A DNA stretch of 64,000 bases from Histomonas meleagridis (Eukaryota > Parabasalia > Tritrichomonadida > Dientamoebidae): assembly GCA_020186115.1 (NCBI GenBank), contig WSYJ01000142.1, positions 186,001 through 250,000 on the forward strand, in the 5' to 3' direction. Positions 19,431-29,283 of this stretch are shown piece by piece. The notes under the pieces were generated by a model. That model saw only the letters and a program-made list of their open reading frames with translations. It had not been told where the DNA came from and did not search any database. A program made the translations under genes and the position numbers. Position 1 is the first letter of the stretch; every line of letters begins with the position of its first letter.

Positions 19431-19994
19431 ATGAGTGCTGAAGGTAAGTGGTTATCTTGTGTTGTTGATTCTGATTATGAAATTTATAATCAATATCCTT
19501 ATCAAATTAGAAGAAAATCAAATAAAAGGATTATTAAAGAATTAGTGAACGGTTATATTGTTTGCAAATTAAACGGAAAGCAATATCTTAAACACAGAAT
19601 AATTGCATTACAATTCATTCCGAATGATGATCCAGAAATTAAAACTGTGATAGATCATATTGATCATAATAAATTAAATAATAATATTATTAACTTGCGA
19701 TGGACTTCTAGTAGTGATAATAATAAAAATAGATCATTACATAAAGGATATGAATATGTTGATGATATTGATGACGACTGTATTTTAGTTGATGTATATG
19801 GAAAGTATTCTTTTGAAAATTATTATTATGACGAGAAAGAAGATACATTCTATTTCTATAACGGAATCAATTACAGAAAACTAAAAATAAATAATAACAA
19901 AAATAAATATGCATTCGTTTATTGCAGAGATATTAATAATAAGCAAGTAAAAGTTTATTATTCTGCTTTTAAAAAGCAATATAATTTAATCTAA
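19431..19994 (+). CDS. HNH homing-type endonuclease with NUMOD4-like N-terminus
   Basis: A 187-residue protein from ATG 19431. Residues about 5-45 (GKWLSCVVDSDYEIYNQYPY...) resemble the NUMOD4 DNA-binding module. The HNH nuclease core follows: LKHRIIALQFI, then VIDHIDHNKLNNNIINLRW and SSSDNNKNRS, with His in H-R-I, the D-H-I-D-H pair and the N-x3-N-L-R-W signature. The C-terminal 75 residues form a separate acidic and Tyr-rich part that ends KKQYNLI. Such nucleases are common free-standing or intron-borne mobile genes in large DNA viruses and phages. It stands 158 bp downstream of the helicase on the same strand. The final 24 bases lie within a 30-bp direct repeat. Confidence 0.85.
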   Translation: MSAEGKWLSCVVDSDYEIYNQYPYQIRRKSNKRIIKELVNGYIVCKLNGKQYLKHRIIALQFIPNDDPEIKTVIDHIDHNKLNNNIINLRWTSSSDNNKNRSLHKGYEYVDDIDDDCILVDVYGKYSFENYYYDEKEDTFYFYNGINYRKLKINNNKNKYAFVYCRDINNKQVKVYYSAFKKQYNLI

Positions 19995-20000
19995 AGTTAT
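19971..20000 (+). repeat. 30-bp direct repeat, copy 2 (end of HNH gene)
   Basis: Identical to 19271-19300. It covers the last codons and the stop of the HNH gene plus six bases downstream. The pair brackets the nuclease gene and its promoter region. Confidence 0.95.
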
Positions 20001-20015
20001 TAATATATGTTATAA

Positions 20016-20255
20016 TTAATATTTTTCTTCACCAGAACATACAGTTATTTCATTTTTGTTTGGATCAAACATTAGTATGAAACGTCCTTTAGACATATTT
20101 GTTAACGGTTCTTTTATTTTTATATTAATATTATCATGTATATCATACGGTATTAAACCTAATTTTTTAGACTTTTTTAAAATATTGCTTTTAGCAATTA
20201 TAACATATTTATATATTACTAAGTCCTCAATATAAAAATTGATTAAATCATCGTG
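20016..20255 (-). pseudogene. Short unidentified coding remnant
   Basis: A minus-strand frame of about 80 codons without an obvious start ends at 20016. It reads through INFYIEDLVIYKYVIIAK, LGLIPYDIHD and SKGRFILMFDPNKNEITV, and stays open. I do not recognise the protein. The region upstream (20256-20466) contains no frame that continues it. It could be a truncated gene of the element. Confidence 0.35.
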
Positions 20256-20466
20256 AAAGTTTTAGAACCCAAAAAAAGTCTCAAAATGACCATTTGGTTC
20301 AAAAGTGACCATTTCATCTGTGCATCTGTGCAGGATCCGGCAATGAACAAAAACACTATAAAAATAGCTTAAATCATCGTACTTTTGATAACATACTTTT
20401 AATACATATATTTTTACAAAAATAATATGAAAAAGAGGTTTGCGCTAATACGCACATACCAATATA

Positions 20467-23400
20467 TTATCCTTTAAAAACGGCTACTGTAAAATTATCA
20501 ATTATTGAAGTTATTTTTCCTATAATCATACTGTTTATTTTTGTTGTTAATACAGTATCATCATCTAAAATACTGCCGACATATAAAACTATGTCCCCAA
20601 TATTATATTAACTGCTATCATTAACTTTAAAATAATAGTCTCCGTGAGTAGCATAATCTATAGTATTTTGATTAATACTTATATCTTGTTTAATAGTATC
20701 ATCTATTTGAAAAACACTGTTAGCAATATGTTTATCAACACATATTCCTATAAACTCTTTTTAAGAACCTGTACTTTTAACAGAAGGTATACAGTTAGTA
20801 GAATCTGTAGTAGATATATACTTATTAACATCATTTTCATTAACTAATTTATAAACATCACCTGTTATAAATACTGGTTTTCCGACAATAAAATTATCGA
20901 TATTTTCATTTTCAGAAATAGGACTGTTATGTATAATTGTTTTATTAATTTGACCTCCTCCTGAACTGCTAATAATTGCTTTTATATAAGTATCATTAGA
21001 ATAATGCCAAAATCCTAATTCATTTTGATAAGAAGTTATTCTCCAAGTATATGTTCCTGGTGCTTCTGTTGATTGATCATGATATACAAAATCTAAAAAT
21101 CTACCTGTTCTTAATACAGCATTTTGATAAGGAACTATATCATTTGGTTCATGAGTATGACTCGTTAATGCTAAATTATTTAAGTTAATTCCGTTAACAG
21201 TATTACAATTTATATTACCGTTACTGTTAAAAGTAATTGATCCAGAACCTTTTCTTTTAAACTCTAATGAATCAGCAGATGTTATTCTCCAAGAGTAATC
21301 ACTGTTAAATTCATTATTATCATGAAAATCTATATAACAACCTACTTCCATAACACCGTCTGATATAATAGTAGCTATACAAGGCAATGTGTTTAAATAA
21401 TTTCCTGCTGAAGAACCGTTATTCAAATAATAATTATTAATTTTACCGTTAACAGTTAAGTCGTTATTTATAGTATTATGAGTATGATTTATTAAAGAAT
21501 ATTTATCATCATGATTATGACTTGTTAAAGAGAAGTTATCAACAGGTATATTATTAATATAATTTACTTCTAAATTACCATATATTTTTAAATCGTTATT
21601 TATAGTGTTGTGAGTATGATTTTTTAAAGAAATGTTATCAGTGTCAATATCATTAATATAAGTACAACTAATGCTTCCGTTTACGGTTAAATTATTATCA
21701 ATTGTGTTGTGAGTATGATTTTTTAAAGAATATTTATCGTCATGATTATGATCTATTAAAACATATTTATCATCATGATTATGAGAACTTGGCGGAAAAG
21801 TTGTTGGTTTATCAGTAATATCATGATAACTATGAGTATGATTTATCAAAGAATATTTATCGTCATGATTATGTGTTGTTAAAGAAATATTATTAGTATC
21901 AATTCCGTTAACAGAATTACAACTAATATTACCGTTTTTATATATACTTACATAGTTACCGTCACAAGTTTTAAATCTTACCCAAGTATCAATATTATCA
22001 TCAGAACCTACGTAATGTTCTATTACACTACAATCATCGCCATATGGTAATACACCTATTTCCATTCTGATAGAATTACCTGTCACTGCATTAGATCTAT
22101 AAATGAATAATCCTTTATAAATATTTGTATCATCTGGATATTTGCTGCAATCAATATTGATATTACGTTTTGATGTTAATATTCTGCAGGAAATATCATT
22201 ATCTACTAATAAATCTTGTTCAACCTTTGTCCAAACGCCGTATTCATTATAAGAAATTCCTGTTAAAGCCTTATTTATATCAGTTAAATTATCATTAGTT
22301 AAATACTGATCATGAGTATGATTTATTAATGAAAAATTATCAACAGGTATATTGTTAACAGAATTAACTTCTATATTACCGGTACAAATAGCACTGTCAA
22401 CAGTTATGTTGCCGTTAACTTTTAAATCTTGATTTATATCAGTATATATTTCATAGATATCTTCTTCCTCAGTAGTTTCTATATAATCCTTATTATAACT
22501 AATTCCTGTTAGCTTGTTATTTATGTTAAATATATCATTACTAATAACAGATAATTCATCTAAATCAATGCCGTTAATATTATTACATTCTATATCACCA
22601 CTTATTTTCAAATTTTGATTTATATTAGTATATATTTCATAAATATCCTCTTCCTCCTCTTCTTCATTAATAATTGTTTCTAATTAATCCTTATGATAAG
22701 TAATACCAGTATAATTATTTAAATCAGAGCTTATTAAGTAATTATCATGAGTATGATTTATAAAACGTTTATATATCTGACAGTCTACTAATAACATACC
22801 TAATTCATTAGTTCTTTGTCCTTTAGAAACATCTTTATAATAATATTTTAAGTTCTTAAATATAGTATTCATTTCAGGAAACAGATTTATTAAATAGTTA
22901 TATTCATTAAAGTTATTATCGATATCAGTATCGTCAGGACCTTCTAAATCATCTAAATTTTCATCAGTTGATATATCATATTCATCAAATACAACGGATC
23001 TTACTGTAGGTATAGGTATATAACCCCTGGCTCCTGTAAATACATTTTTTAATCTGCTAATTAACGACATAGCCCAAGAACTGTTTTTAATACTGTTATA
23101 TACTTTACTTGCCAGTTCAGCAAATTCAGCTAATGACATAGCAAAAGAAAAGGCATCTAATAAGTATTCTAGCCAGTTCTTCTTATATCCTTCTCCGTCT
23201 TCACCGGGAGCTCCTGTTAATAATTCTTGTATTTCATCATCATCTATAATCATTTGTTTTGTTAAATAGTATTCTGATGTTAATACTCCGTCAACATTTA
23301 CTATTCCATAAGTATGTCCAGAATCTTCTAACATAATACTATTGCCGTTTGGAAAATTAATTAATAAATTGTTTTCGACAGTTCCTTCATCAGTTGTATT

Positions 23401-24292
23401 ATCGTAAGTTGATATATTAACTGTGAACATGATCTATTAAAGCATATTTATCATCATGATTATGTGTTATTAAAGAAAAACTGTCAACAGATGTATTATT
23501 TATAGAATTACATTGAATATCGCCGTTATTATTAAAAATAATCGTTTTACCGCTATTTGCTTGAAAACTTAATGTATCAGTTATAGCTCTAATCCGCCAA
23601 GTATTATCTTTATTATAATCATCTCTGTAATGAAAATCAATGTATTCTCCTACTTCCATAACGCCGTCATTTTTAATAGTAGCTATACAAGGAATTGTTA
23701 TTGTTGAATTAGATCCTCCTCCTGCACTGTTTAGAATATAATGATTATTAATTTTACCGTTAACAGTAATATCATTATTAAATATATTATGAGTATGATC
23801 TATTAAAGAATATCTGTCATCATGAGTATGATCTTTTAAAGAATATCTGTCATCATGAGTATGATCTTTTAAAGCGAAATCTTCTGTAGAATAGCCGTTA
23901 ATAGTATCTATTAAAAGATTACTTATACTGACGTTATTATTATCTTCATTAATTTTAACAAATTCTTTGTATAAAGTCAATACTTTATCAATATCACTAA
24001 ACATTTGTTTTAAATAAGCATTATTCATAATATTAGACCCTGTAATAATATCACTTACTAAAATATCATTTATTAAAGTAATGTTTTTAATACTGTTATC
24101 TAAAGGATTAATTATTATACGATTTCTTCCATAAGTAAATATAAATGATTTATCTAAACTGTTAATTGTTAATGAACAAATTCCGTTTGAAATAGTATCT
24201 GCTGTTTTACTGTGATTAGAATATACAACACTGTTTTTATTTAATAATGATTTTACAACGTTTTCAATTCTGTCAATCCTATTATTTAACAT
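20467..24292 (-). pseudogene. Phage-type tail-fibre-like protein with HTH/HNHDDKY repeats
   Basis: One long gene of about 1,270 codons starts at ATG 24292 and ends at TAA 20467-20469. It is interrupted by a frame change near 23420-23430 and by in-frame TAA codons at 22684-22686, 20761-20763 and 20608-20610. The signature is repeated LxxHTHDDKYSL/LTSHNHDDKYSLINHTH modules alternating with NDLTVNGxI.C..INGI and beta-rich blocks with WRIT. These match phage tail-fibre repeats. A central non-repetitive part (22750-23430) contains two hydrophobic helices. The C-terminal head domain (KTIIHNSPI..VGKPVFITGDVY..STDSTNCIPS) is also in the second, decayed element at 38406-39727. The likely role is a receptor-binding or surface fibre of a virion; this is inference from repeat type. 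Confidence 0.7.
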
Positions 24293-24311
24293 ATTTTATT
24301 ATAATTAAATA
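24293..24311. promoter_or_regulatory. 19-bp divergent gene spacer
   Basis: Only 19 AT-only bases separate the ATG of the fibre gene (minus, 24292) from the ATG of the plus-strand gene at 24312. Any promoter for either gene must overlap this spacer or coding sequence. Confidence 0.5.
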
Positions 24312-25154
24312 ATGTATAAAAATGAACGTCAAATGAGCACTAGTGTATCACAATTACCTGTTGAAGAAATATATACAAATTTTGATGTACAAGAAAATGA
24401 ACAAAATATTGATAAATTAGATAAAGGTAAAGGTTATACCTTCAGATTTCCACAACGTTGGATTGTGTGTCCAAGTCAAAATAAAGTTATCAGTTTAAGA
24501 CGTTTAAAAATAACGCCTACATGTCATACTATTATGTTAAAAATTCATGCAGTTGGATCTACATCCGCGCCAAACGGTGTAACAAAAAATGTTACTTTAT
24601 ATGTTCAATCAAATAATACATTACGTGAAATATTAACAGAAATGTGTAATAAGTTTAATACACAGGCGACAAATTATATATTATTATTTGATCTTGATGA
24701 AAATAATACATTAACGTTCTTTTGTAAATATACAGGCGGAAATTCTAAAGATTATTGCAGTTTTTCGTTTCAAGATGTAAAATTAGATTCAAATGAAAAT
24801 CTAACAAATTTTTTAAAGTTTTTGAATCAAGATACATCTGATAAAAATGGCTCCAAAAATGAAAATTTTAATAAATTGTTCCTTAATACTGAATCAAAAC
24901 AATTCTATAACGTATGGGACAGAGAATACATTGAGTTTAATGCTTCATTTAGTGATAATAAACGCAGATTTATCGGTCTAAATAATGATTTTTATGATAA
25001 ACCGACTGTATTATTTAATCCTCCGACAGACGGTAATACTTTTAATATAACATTTTCAGACAGTAATAAAAAATTTATATATCCAAGATATTGTAAATTT
25101 ATTATACAATTAGTATTTATATATAATTATCGAAATGCAGTTACATTAGAATAA
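24312..25154 (+). CDS. Unidentified Maverick protein, candidate virion component
   Basis: A 280-residue protein from ATG 24312 (the next ATG, MSTSVSQLP, is seven codons later). I do not recognise it. It has no membrane helix, is predicted beta-rich, and contains FPQRWIVCPSQNKVISLRRL near residue 50 and a C-terminal block NDFYDKPTVLFNPP...FIIQLVFIYNYRNAV. Its layout (N-terminal linker then one beta domain) and its position head-to-head with the fibre gene suggest a structural protein, perhaps a fibre-anchoring or penton-like protein. No catalytic motif is visible. The frame is intact. Confidence 0.5.
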   Translation: MYKNERQMSTSVSQLPVEEIYTNFDVQENEQNIDKLDKGKGYTFRFPQRWIVCPSQNKVISLRRLKITPTCHTIMLKIHAVGSTSAPNGVTKNVTLYVQSNNTLREILTEMCNKFNTQATNYILLFDLDENNTLTFFCKYTGGNSKDYCSFSFQDVKLDSNENLTNFLKFLNQDTSDKNGSKNENFNKLFLNTESKQFYNVWDREYIEFNASFSDNKRRFIGLNNDFYDKPTVLFNPPTDGNTFNITFSDSNKKFIYPRYCKFIIQLVFIYNYRNAVTLE

Positions 25155-25202
25155 TTTGTTTAAAATAAGTAGGTGAAAACATTCACTTCCTATATTCTGA
25201 AG

Positions 25203-26345
25203 TTATATATTTTTAAAGTATTGCTTTTCAATATTACTCATTATTTGAGGAGTATTTCCGCGTAAATAACTTATTGGAATGATATCTTTATAAGGTTTAT
25301 CTCCCGGTACTTTAAATAATACAGTATATTTATTTTTATTCTTATCATAATTAAGTATTTTAATAATTTCACCGTTCCGTTTATTAGGTATTGTATTTGC
25401 AAACTTAGGTTCATGATGATAATTATCTACAATAATTAATTGATATCTGGGTTTGGTTATAACAGTCCCGTCTTTAGCTATTAGTGTATACATATGTCCT
25501 TTGCGGTCATCAATTTTATACATTTCTCTGCTAATTTGATTACGTTTTTTATGAATACCGTCATTTCTAGGTAATATATATCTTACATATAAACCTACAG
25601 GAATAATTAAATCTTTAATTTTTTGTTGTTTATCAGCTAATTTTAAACACTTAAATATATACTTCTTTTCTAAGTCTTTATTATTAAACATTTCATTAGG
25701 AGTACAATATATAGCAGAATGATAACTGTTATTATAAGTATTTATAAATTTATTCATTCTTTTTGGACTTATATAAGTATATTTATCATCATGAGACTGA
25801 TGTTTAGATTTCTCATTAGGAGTATTCATATCACGTAATGTTCTAATAAATCTGTCAATAATACCTAAACTACTGTGATTTTTATCTGTAATAATATGCA
25901 TACTGACATTATTATCTGTTAATAATTTTACATTATTTTTATCTAACAAACCGGACTCTTCATCAGATGTTAATTTTACAGGATGATATTTATTAATAAA
26001 TTGTTTTAATATATAATTAATGTCTTTAGCAGATTTAGTCGTATTTAAAGGATATACTACGACGTATCTGTTATTAGTACCTATAAATATATGCCAATAT
26101 CTAGGATTATGTTTTCCGTTATCATACAGATCATGAAACCAAGTATTTGGTCTATTACTAAATATTTTTATCATATATGGCTTAATATCCTTTCTTTTAA
26201 TAAATTTATTCTTTAAACGTTTCTTTATAACACCTTTAATTTTTTTACTTTTAACATTAAAATGTTTATTTTTGACATGTTTCTTTACATGATTATATGT
26301 TTTAAAATGAGTCTTATCTACAGTATCATTTATTGATGTTTGCAT
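25203..26345 (-). CDS. Maverick rve integrase with chromodomain-like tail
   Basis: An intact 380-residue protein from ATG 26345. A very basic N-terminus (KKHVKNKH..KKRLKNKF) is followed by the retroviral-type integrase core: WFHDLYDNG (first Asp) with YVVVYPL, LTSDEESGLL (second Asp), and SSLGIIDRFIRTLRD. In most integrases the last motif has Glu (..IER.NRT.R); here the equivalent residue is Asp, 35 residues after the second Asp, giving D,D35,D. The YHSAIYCTPNEMF block is the usual end of the core. The C-terminus (GEIIKILNYDKNKNKYTVLF...DIIPISYL) resembles a chromodomain, as in many Maverick integrases. It would insert the element by cut and strand transfer at its TIR ends. Confidence 0.88.
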   Translation of the reverse strand: MQTSINDTVDKTHFKTYNHVKKHVKNKHFNVKSKKIKGVIKKRLKNKFIKRKDIKPYMIKIFSNRPNTWFHDLYDNGKHNPRYWHIFIGTNNRYVVVYPLNTTKSAKDINYILKQFINKYHPVKLTSDEESGLLDKNNVKLLTDNNVSMHIITDKNHSSLGIIDRFIRTLRDMNTPNEKSKHQSHDDKYTYISPKRMNKFINTYNNSYHSAIYCTPNEMFNNKDLEKKYIFKCLKLADKQQKIKDLIIPVGLYVRYILPRNDGIHKKRNQISREMYKIDDRKGHMYTLIAKDGTVITKPRYQLIIVDNYHHEPKFANTIPNKRNGEIIKILNYDKNKNKYTVLFKVPGDKPYKDIIPISYLRGNTPQIMSNIEKQYFKNI

Positions 26346-26384
26346 ATTATTTATTACATATAACAGTTATTTTTTGATAATAAA
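26346..26384. promoter_or_regulatory. 39-bp divergent spacer
   Basis: This AT-rich gap separates the integrase ATG (26345, minus) and the ATG at 26385 (plus). It ends TTTTTTGATAATAAA directly before the plus-strand ATG, similar in layout to other starts in the element (T-run then ATAAA-type sequence). Confidence 0.45.
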
Positions 26385-26789
26385 ATGGGATTAGGTAATA
26401 TATTTGGAGGAATTAGAAAATTAGTTCAAGGAGGCGGTAGATTATTTAAAAATATTATTGATAAAGGTAAGCAAATTTGGGGTAAATTATCACCTATAAT
26501 AAATAAAGGAGGTAAAATCATTAGTAAAATACCTGGAACTATACAAAATATTAGAGATAAAAAACAGCAAATAACTGATAAAATTGATCAAATTGTGGAT
26601 ATGATTCCCGATAGTAAAACTAAAGATAAAATTAAAGGTGCTGTTGACAGAGGCAAACAAATATCTGATAGAATTATTAACAGAGTTCAACATGTTAGTG
26701 ATCAAGTACAACCTTATATAACTGCCGGTAAGAATATATACAATAAATTAAATCAAACAAAAACTAATATTCAACAAATAATCAACTAA
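26385..26789 (+). CDS. Small basic amphipathic protein, pVI-like candidate
   Basis: A 134-residue intact frame. The N-terminus MGLGNIFGGIRKLVQGGG is glycine-rich and amphipathic; a basic helix with Trp (IIDKGKQIWGKLSPII) follows, then long amphipathic helices rich in I/K/Q with no Cys. This composition resembles membrane-active minor capsid proteins such as adenovirus protein VI and small Polinton capsid-associated proteins. That is an analogy from composition and gene context, not a detected homology. It lies between integrase and structural genes on the plus strand. Confidence 0.5.
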   Translation: MGLGNIFGGIRKLVQGGGRLFKNIIDKGKQIWGKLSPIINKGGKIISKIPGTIQNIRDKKQQITDKIDQIVDMIPDSKTKDKIKGAVDRGKQISDRIINRVQHVSDQVQPYITAGKNIYNKLNQTKTNIQQIIN

Positions 26790-26847
26790 ATATGCATAAT
26801 GCAAGATTGTTATAAAAATAAATAATGTATGTTTTATTTTTACATAA

Positions 26848-27501
26848 ATGACTGAGACTGAGTTAGTTTTAGAAACACCTGCCAGCTCACAGCTGGTTGC
26901 CATAAATGGCGTTGATAATACTTCTGACAGTATTGATAACAATAACGCCGTTAATAATAATATTAACAACATAATTGTTGATAAAAAACCTATTAAAAAC
27001 TTAACTTCTAAGAAAAAAAACATTATAATTAATAATGCTAAAAATAACATTGACAACAAATATTATGACGTTATATTTTATAAGAACGGTAATACAAGAA
27101 TAATATTAAAAAAAGATGTTAATAACACACCAAAAGATATTATTACTGACAATAAATCTGACAATAAATCTGACAATAAATCATTAAAAAAGAAATCAAT
27201 AACTAATTTATCAGACAATCAATTTTTGATTGAACATATAATCAAATTGAATTCACGTATCGATAAATTAAAGAATAAACAAAAAAGAATAAGTCACAAA
27301 TATAAAAAAATGAAGTACGACATTTATGATAATATTGACGAAAATGATAATATTAACGAAAATGATAATATTAACGAAACTAATGATCTCAATGAAAACA
27401 ACAACGAAACTAATGAATTATATAATAATCAATATAATAACAATAATAACAATAAATATGTTATTAAACAAAAAGGTTGGAGAAAGTTAGTATCTCATTA
27501 A
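26848..27501 (+). CDS. Asn-rich hypothetical Maverick protein
   Basis: A 217-residue frame from ATG 26848, preceded by TTTTATTTTTACATAA. It is low-complexity: Asn/Asp/Lys-rich, with short tandem repeats DNKSDNKSDNKS and ENDNINENDNINE, a short coiled-coil stretch (HIIKLNSRIDKLKNKQKRI) and a basic C-terminus (KQKGWRKLVSH). I do not recognise a family. It is followed after 39 bp by the next gene, so the two may be co-expressed. Confidence 0.55.
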   Translation: MTETELVLETPASSQLVAINGVDNTSDSIDNNNAVNNNINNIIVDKKPIKNLTSKKKNIIINNAKNNIDNKYYDVIFYKNGNTRIILKKDVNNTPKDIITDNKSDNKSDNKSLKKKSITNLSDNQFLIEHIIKLNSRIDKLKNKQKRISHKYKKMKYDIYDNIDENDNINENDNINETNDLNENNNETNELYNNQYNNNNNNKYVIKQKGWRKLVSH

Positions 27502-27540
27502 TAAATGTATAATTGTTATGTTTATTTTTATATAAATATT

Positions 27541-29226
27541 ATGCCCAAAAAATACCTCAAAAGATTAGGTAATAAGTCCAAAAAACCGAGAAAAACATTA
27601 CGTAAAAAATTAGTAAAACATACTAAAAAATCATCAAATAATATTAATAGATCATCAAATAATATTAATAATTCTAATAACAACTCAGCCAGATCAAAAA
27701 TAATGAATAATTTATCTCCTATGCCGATATCTATATCACAAACGCCTCCTAATATTAATTTAGATGCTGTACATAATATGAGAAATAATAATGATATCAG
27801 ACAACAACAAATTAATGATATAAAAAATGAAAAAGAAACTGAATTAGCACGTAAAAAATTATTAGATAAGCAAAAACAGGATATATTATCAGAAACTAAA
27901 CGTCAGCAGCAATTATATGAAGATGAACGTTCCCGCAGAGAATATGTTGAAAAACAACTTGATGAACAACGTAAATTAAATAAACAACGTGAAATCGAAA
28001 ATGAAAGATATTCTAATATATTATATGAGCTTAAGAAAACACAACATAACAACGATATTGATGATTTAAAAAATAAAAATGCTACTATACAAGCACAATT
28101 AGCTGAGGCTAAATCATTATTACAAGATAAACAATTTGAACTTGAAAAAAATGAGTATTATCGTAAGAATAGTTCTTTACAAAATGAACTCAAAAAAATT
28201 AATGATGAAAATGAAGTATTACAAAAAGTATTAACATCAGATGACTATACTAAGGCTAATGAAATAGCTAAAATTCATCAGCTGCAATTAGAACGTGCTC
28301 GTTATGAAAATGATATATTAAAATATGAAAATGATTTGAAAAAAGACCTAGAAAAACAAAAATTAATAGCATCTACTAACTTATCACAAGAAGAGTATGA
28401 TAATATATTTAACAGACATATATCTCATATAAATAATTTGTTTACAGATATTAATAAATATAAACAACAACAAAACAATGAAAGAATCAATAAAATAACA
28501 TATGACACATTAATAGATTTAGAAGAAAATGCACAAAAAGAATATGTTAAAGGTTCACATGACGCATATAAACTACAAAATTTCAATGAAATATCTGACA
28601 CAAATATGGCTGCAAGAACTAATAATATACATAAATTAATAACAACAAACGTTAAAAATAATATTCAAAAAAATGAATTGGAAAAACAAATCAAATATAA
28701 GAATGATTTACGTAAGTCATATGAAAATAAATTATATCAAGAAGAGATGTTAAAATACTTAGATTCTGATGAACATAAAAAACAAGTTAAAAATACAACT
28801 GATCTCATGATTAGGACTCATAAAATTAATAAGCAAAATGATGATCTCGAAAAAATTAGAAAACATAAAGAAGAGATTGAAAAAGCATATATTATAAATG
28901 ATATAAATAACAGTATAGCTTCAAGTGATAAATCTAATGAACAGATAGCTGCTGTTGTAATGGACAAAACACAAGACATTTTAAATAAAATCAATAATGA
29001 TAATCAACAACGTATTGAATTATATAAACAATTATTACAAATAATAAACAGTAATGAAGTTATGTTTAATAACTTTTTAATGCAAAACCATTTGTACAGA
29101 GATATATTTAATCAATTATATAATTCTCAAGGAAATGAGGGCAGTATTACTGCTATTACTGATATGATTAATAAATATTATGACTTTTTGAAAAAATCTA
29201 ATGAAGAAGAAAAACGTTTACATTAA
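27541..29226 (+). CDS. Large coiled-coil protein with basic N-terminus
   Basis: Starting at ATG 27541 (MPKKYLKRLGNKSKKPRKTL), 561 residues. The open frame reaches back to 27505 but the T-rich, ATAAAT-type sequence lies directly before the 27541 ATG. The first 40 residues are strongly basic, as in DNA-binding or core proteins; residues about 90-320 and 350-480 are charged coiled coils (ELARKKLLDKQKQDI, QQLYEDERSRREYVEKQL). No enzyme motif is seen. A virion core or scaffold function is possible. It directly precedes the probable capsid gene. Confidence 0.6.
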   Translation: MPKKYLKRLGNKSKKPRKTLRKKLVKHTKKSSNNINRSSNNINNSNNNSARSKIMNNLSPMPISISQTPPNINLDAVHNMRNNNDIRQQQINDIKNEKETELARKKLLDKQKQDILSETKRQQQLYEDERSRREYVEKQLDEQRKLNKQREIENERYSNILYELKKTQHNNDIDDLKNKNATIQAQLAEAKSLLQDKQFELEKNEYYRKNSSLQNELKKINDENEVLQKVLTSDDYTKANEIAKIHQLQLERARYENDILKYENDLKKDLEKQKLIASTNLSQEEYDNIFNRHISHINNLFTDINKYKQQQNNERINKITYDTLIDLEENAQKEYVKGSHDAYKLQNFNEISDTNMAARTNNIHKLITTNVKNNIQKNELEKQIKYKNDLRKSYENKLYQEEMLKYLDSDEHKKQVKNTTDLMIRTHKINKQNDDLEKIRKHKEEIEKAYIINDINNSIASSDKSNEQIAAVVMDKTQDILNKINNDNQQRIELYKQLLQIINSNEVMFNNFLMQNHLYRDIFNQLYNSQGNEGSITAITDMINKYYDFLKKSNEEEKRLH

Positions 29227-29283
29227 TATATAATAAACATGTATTATTTATCAACATATATATATGTTTTTTTGATTATTAAA

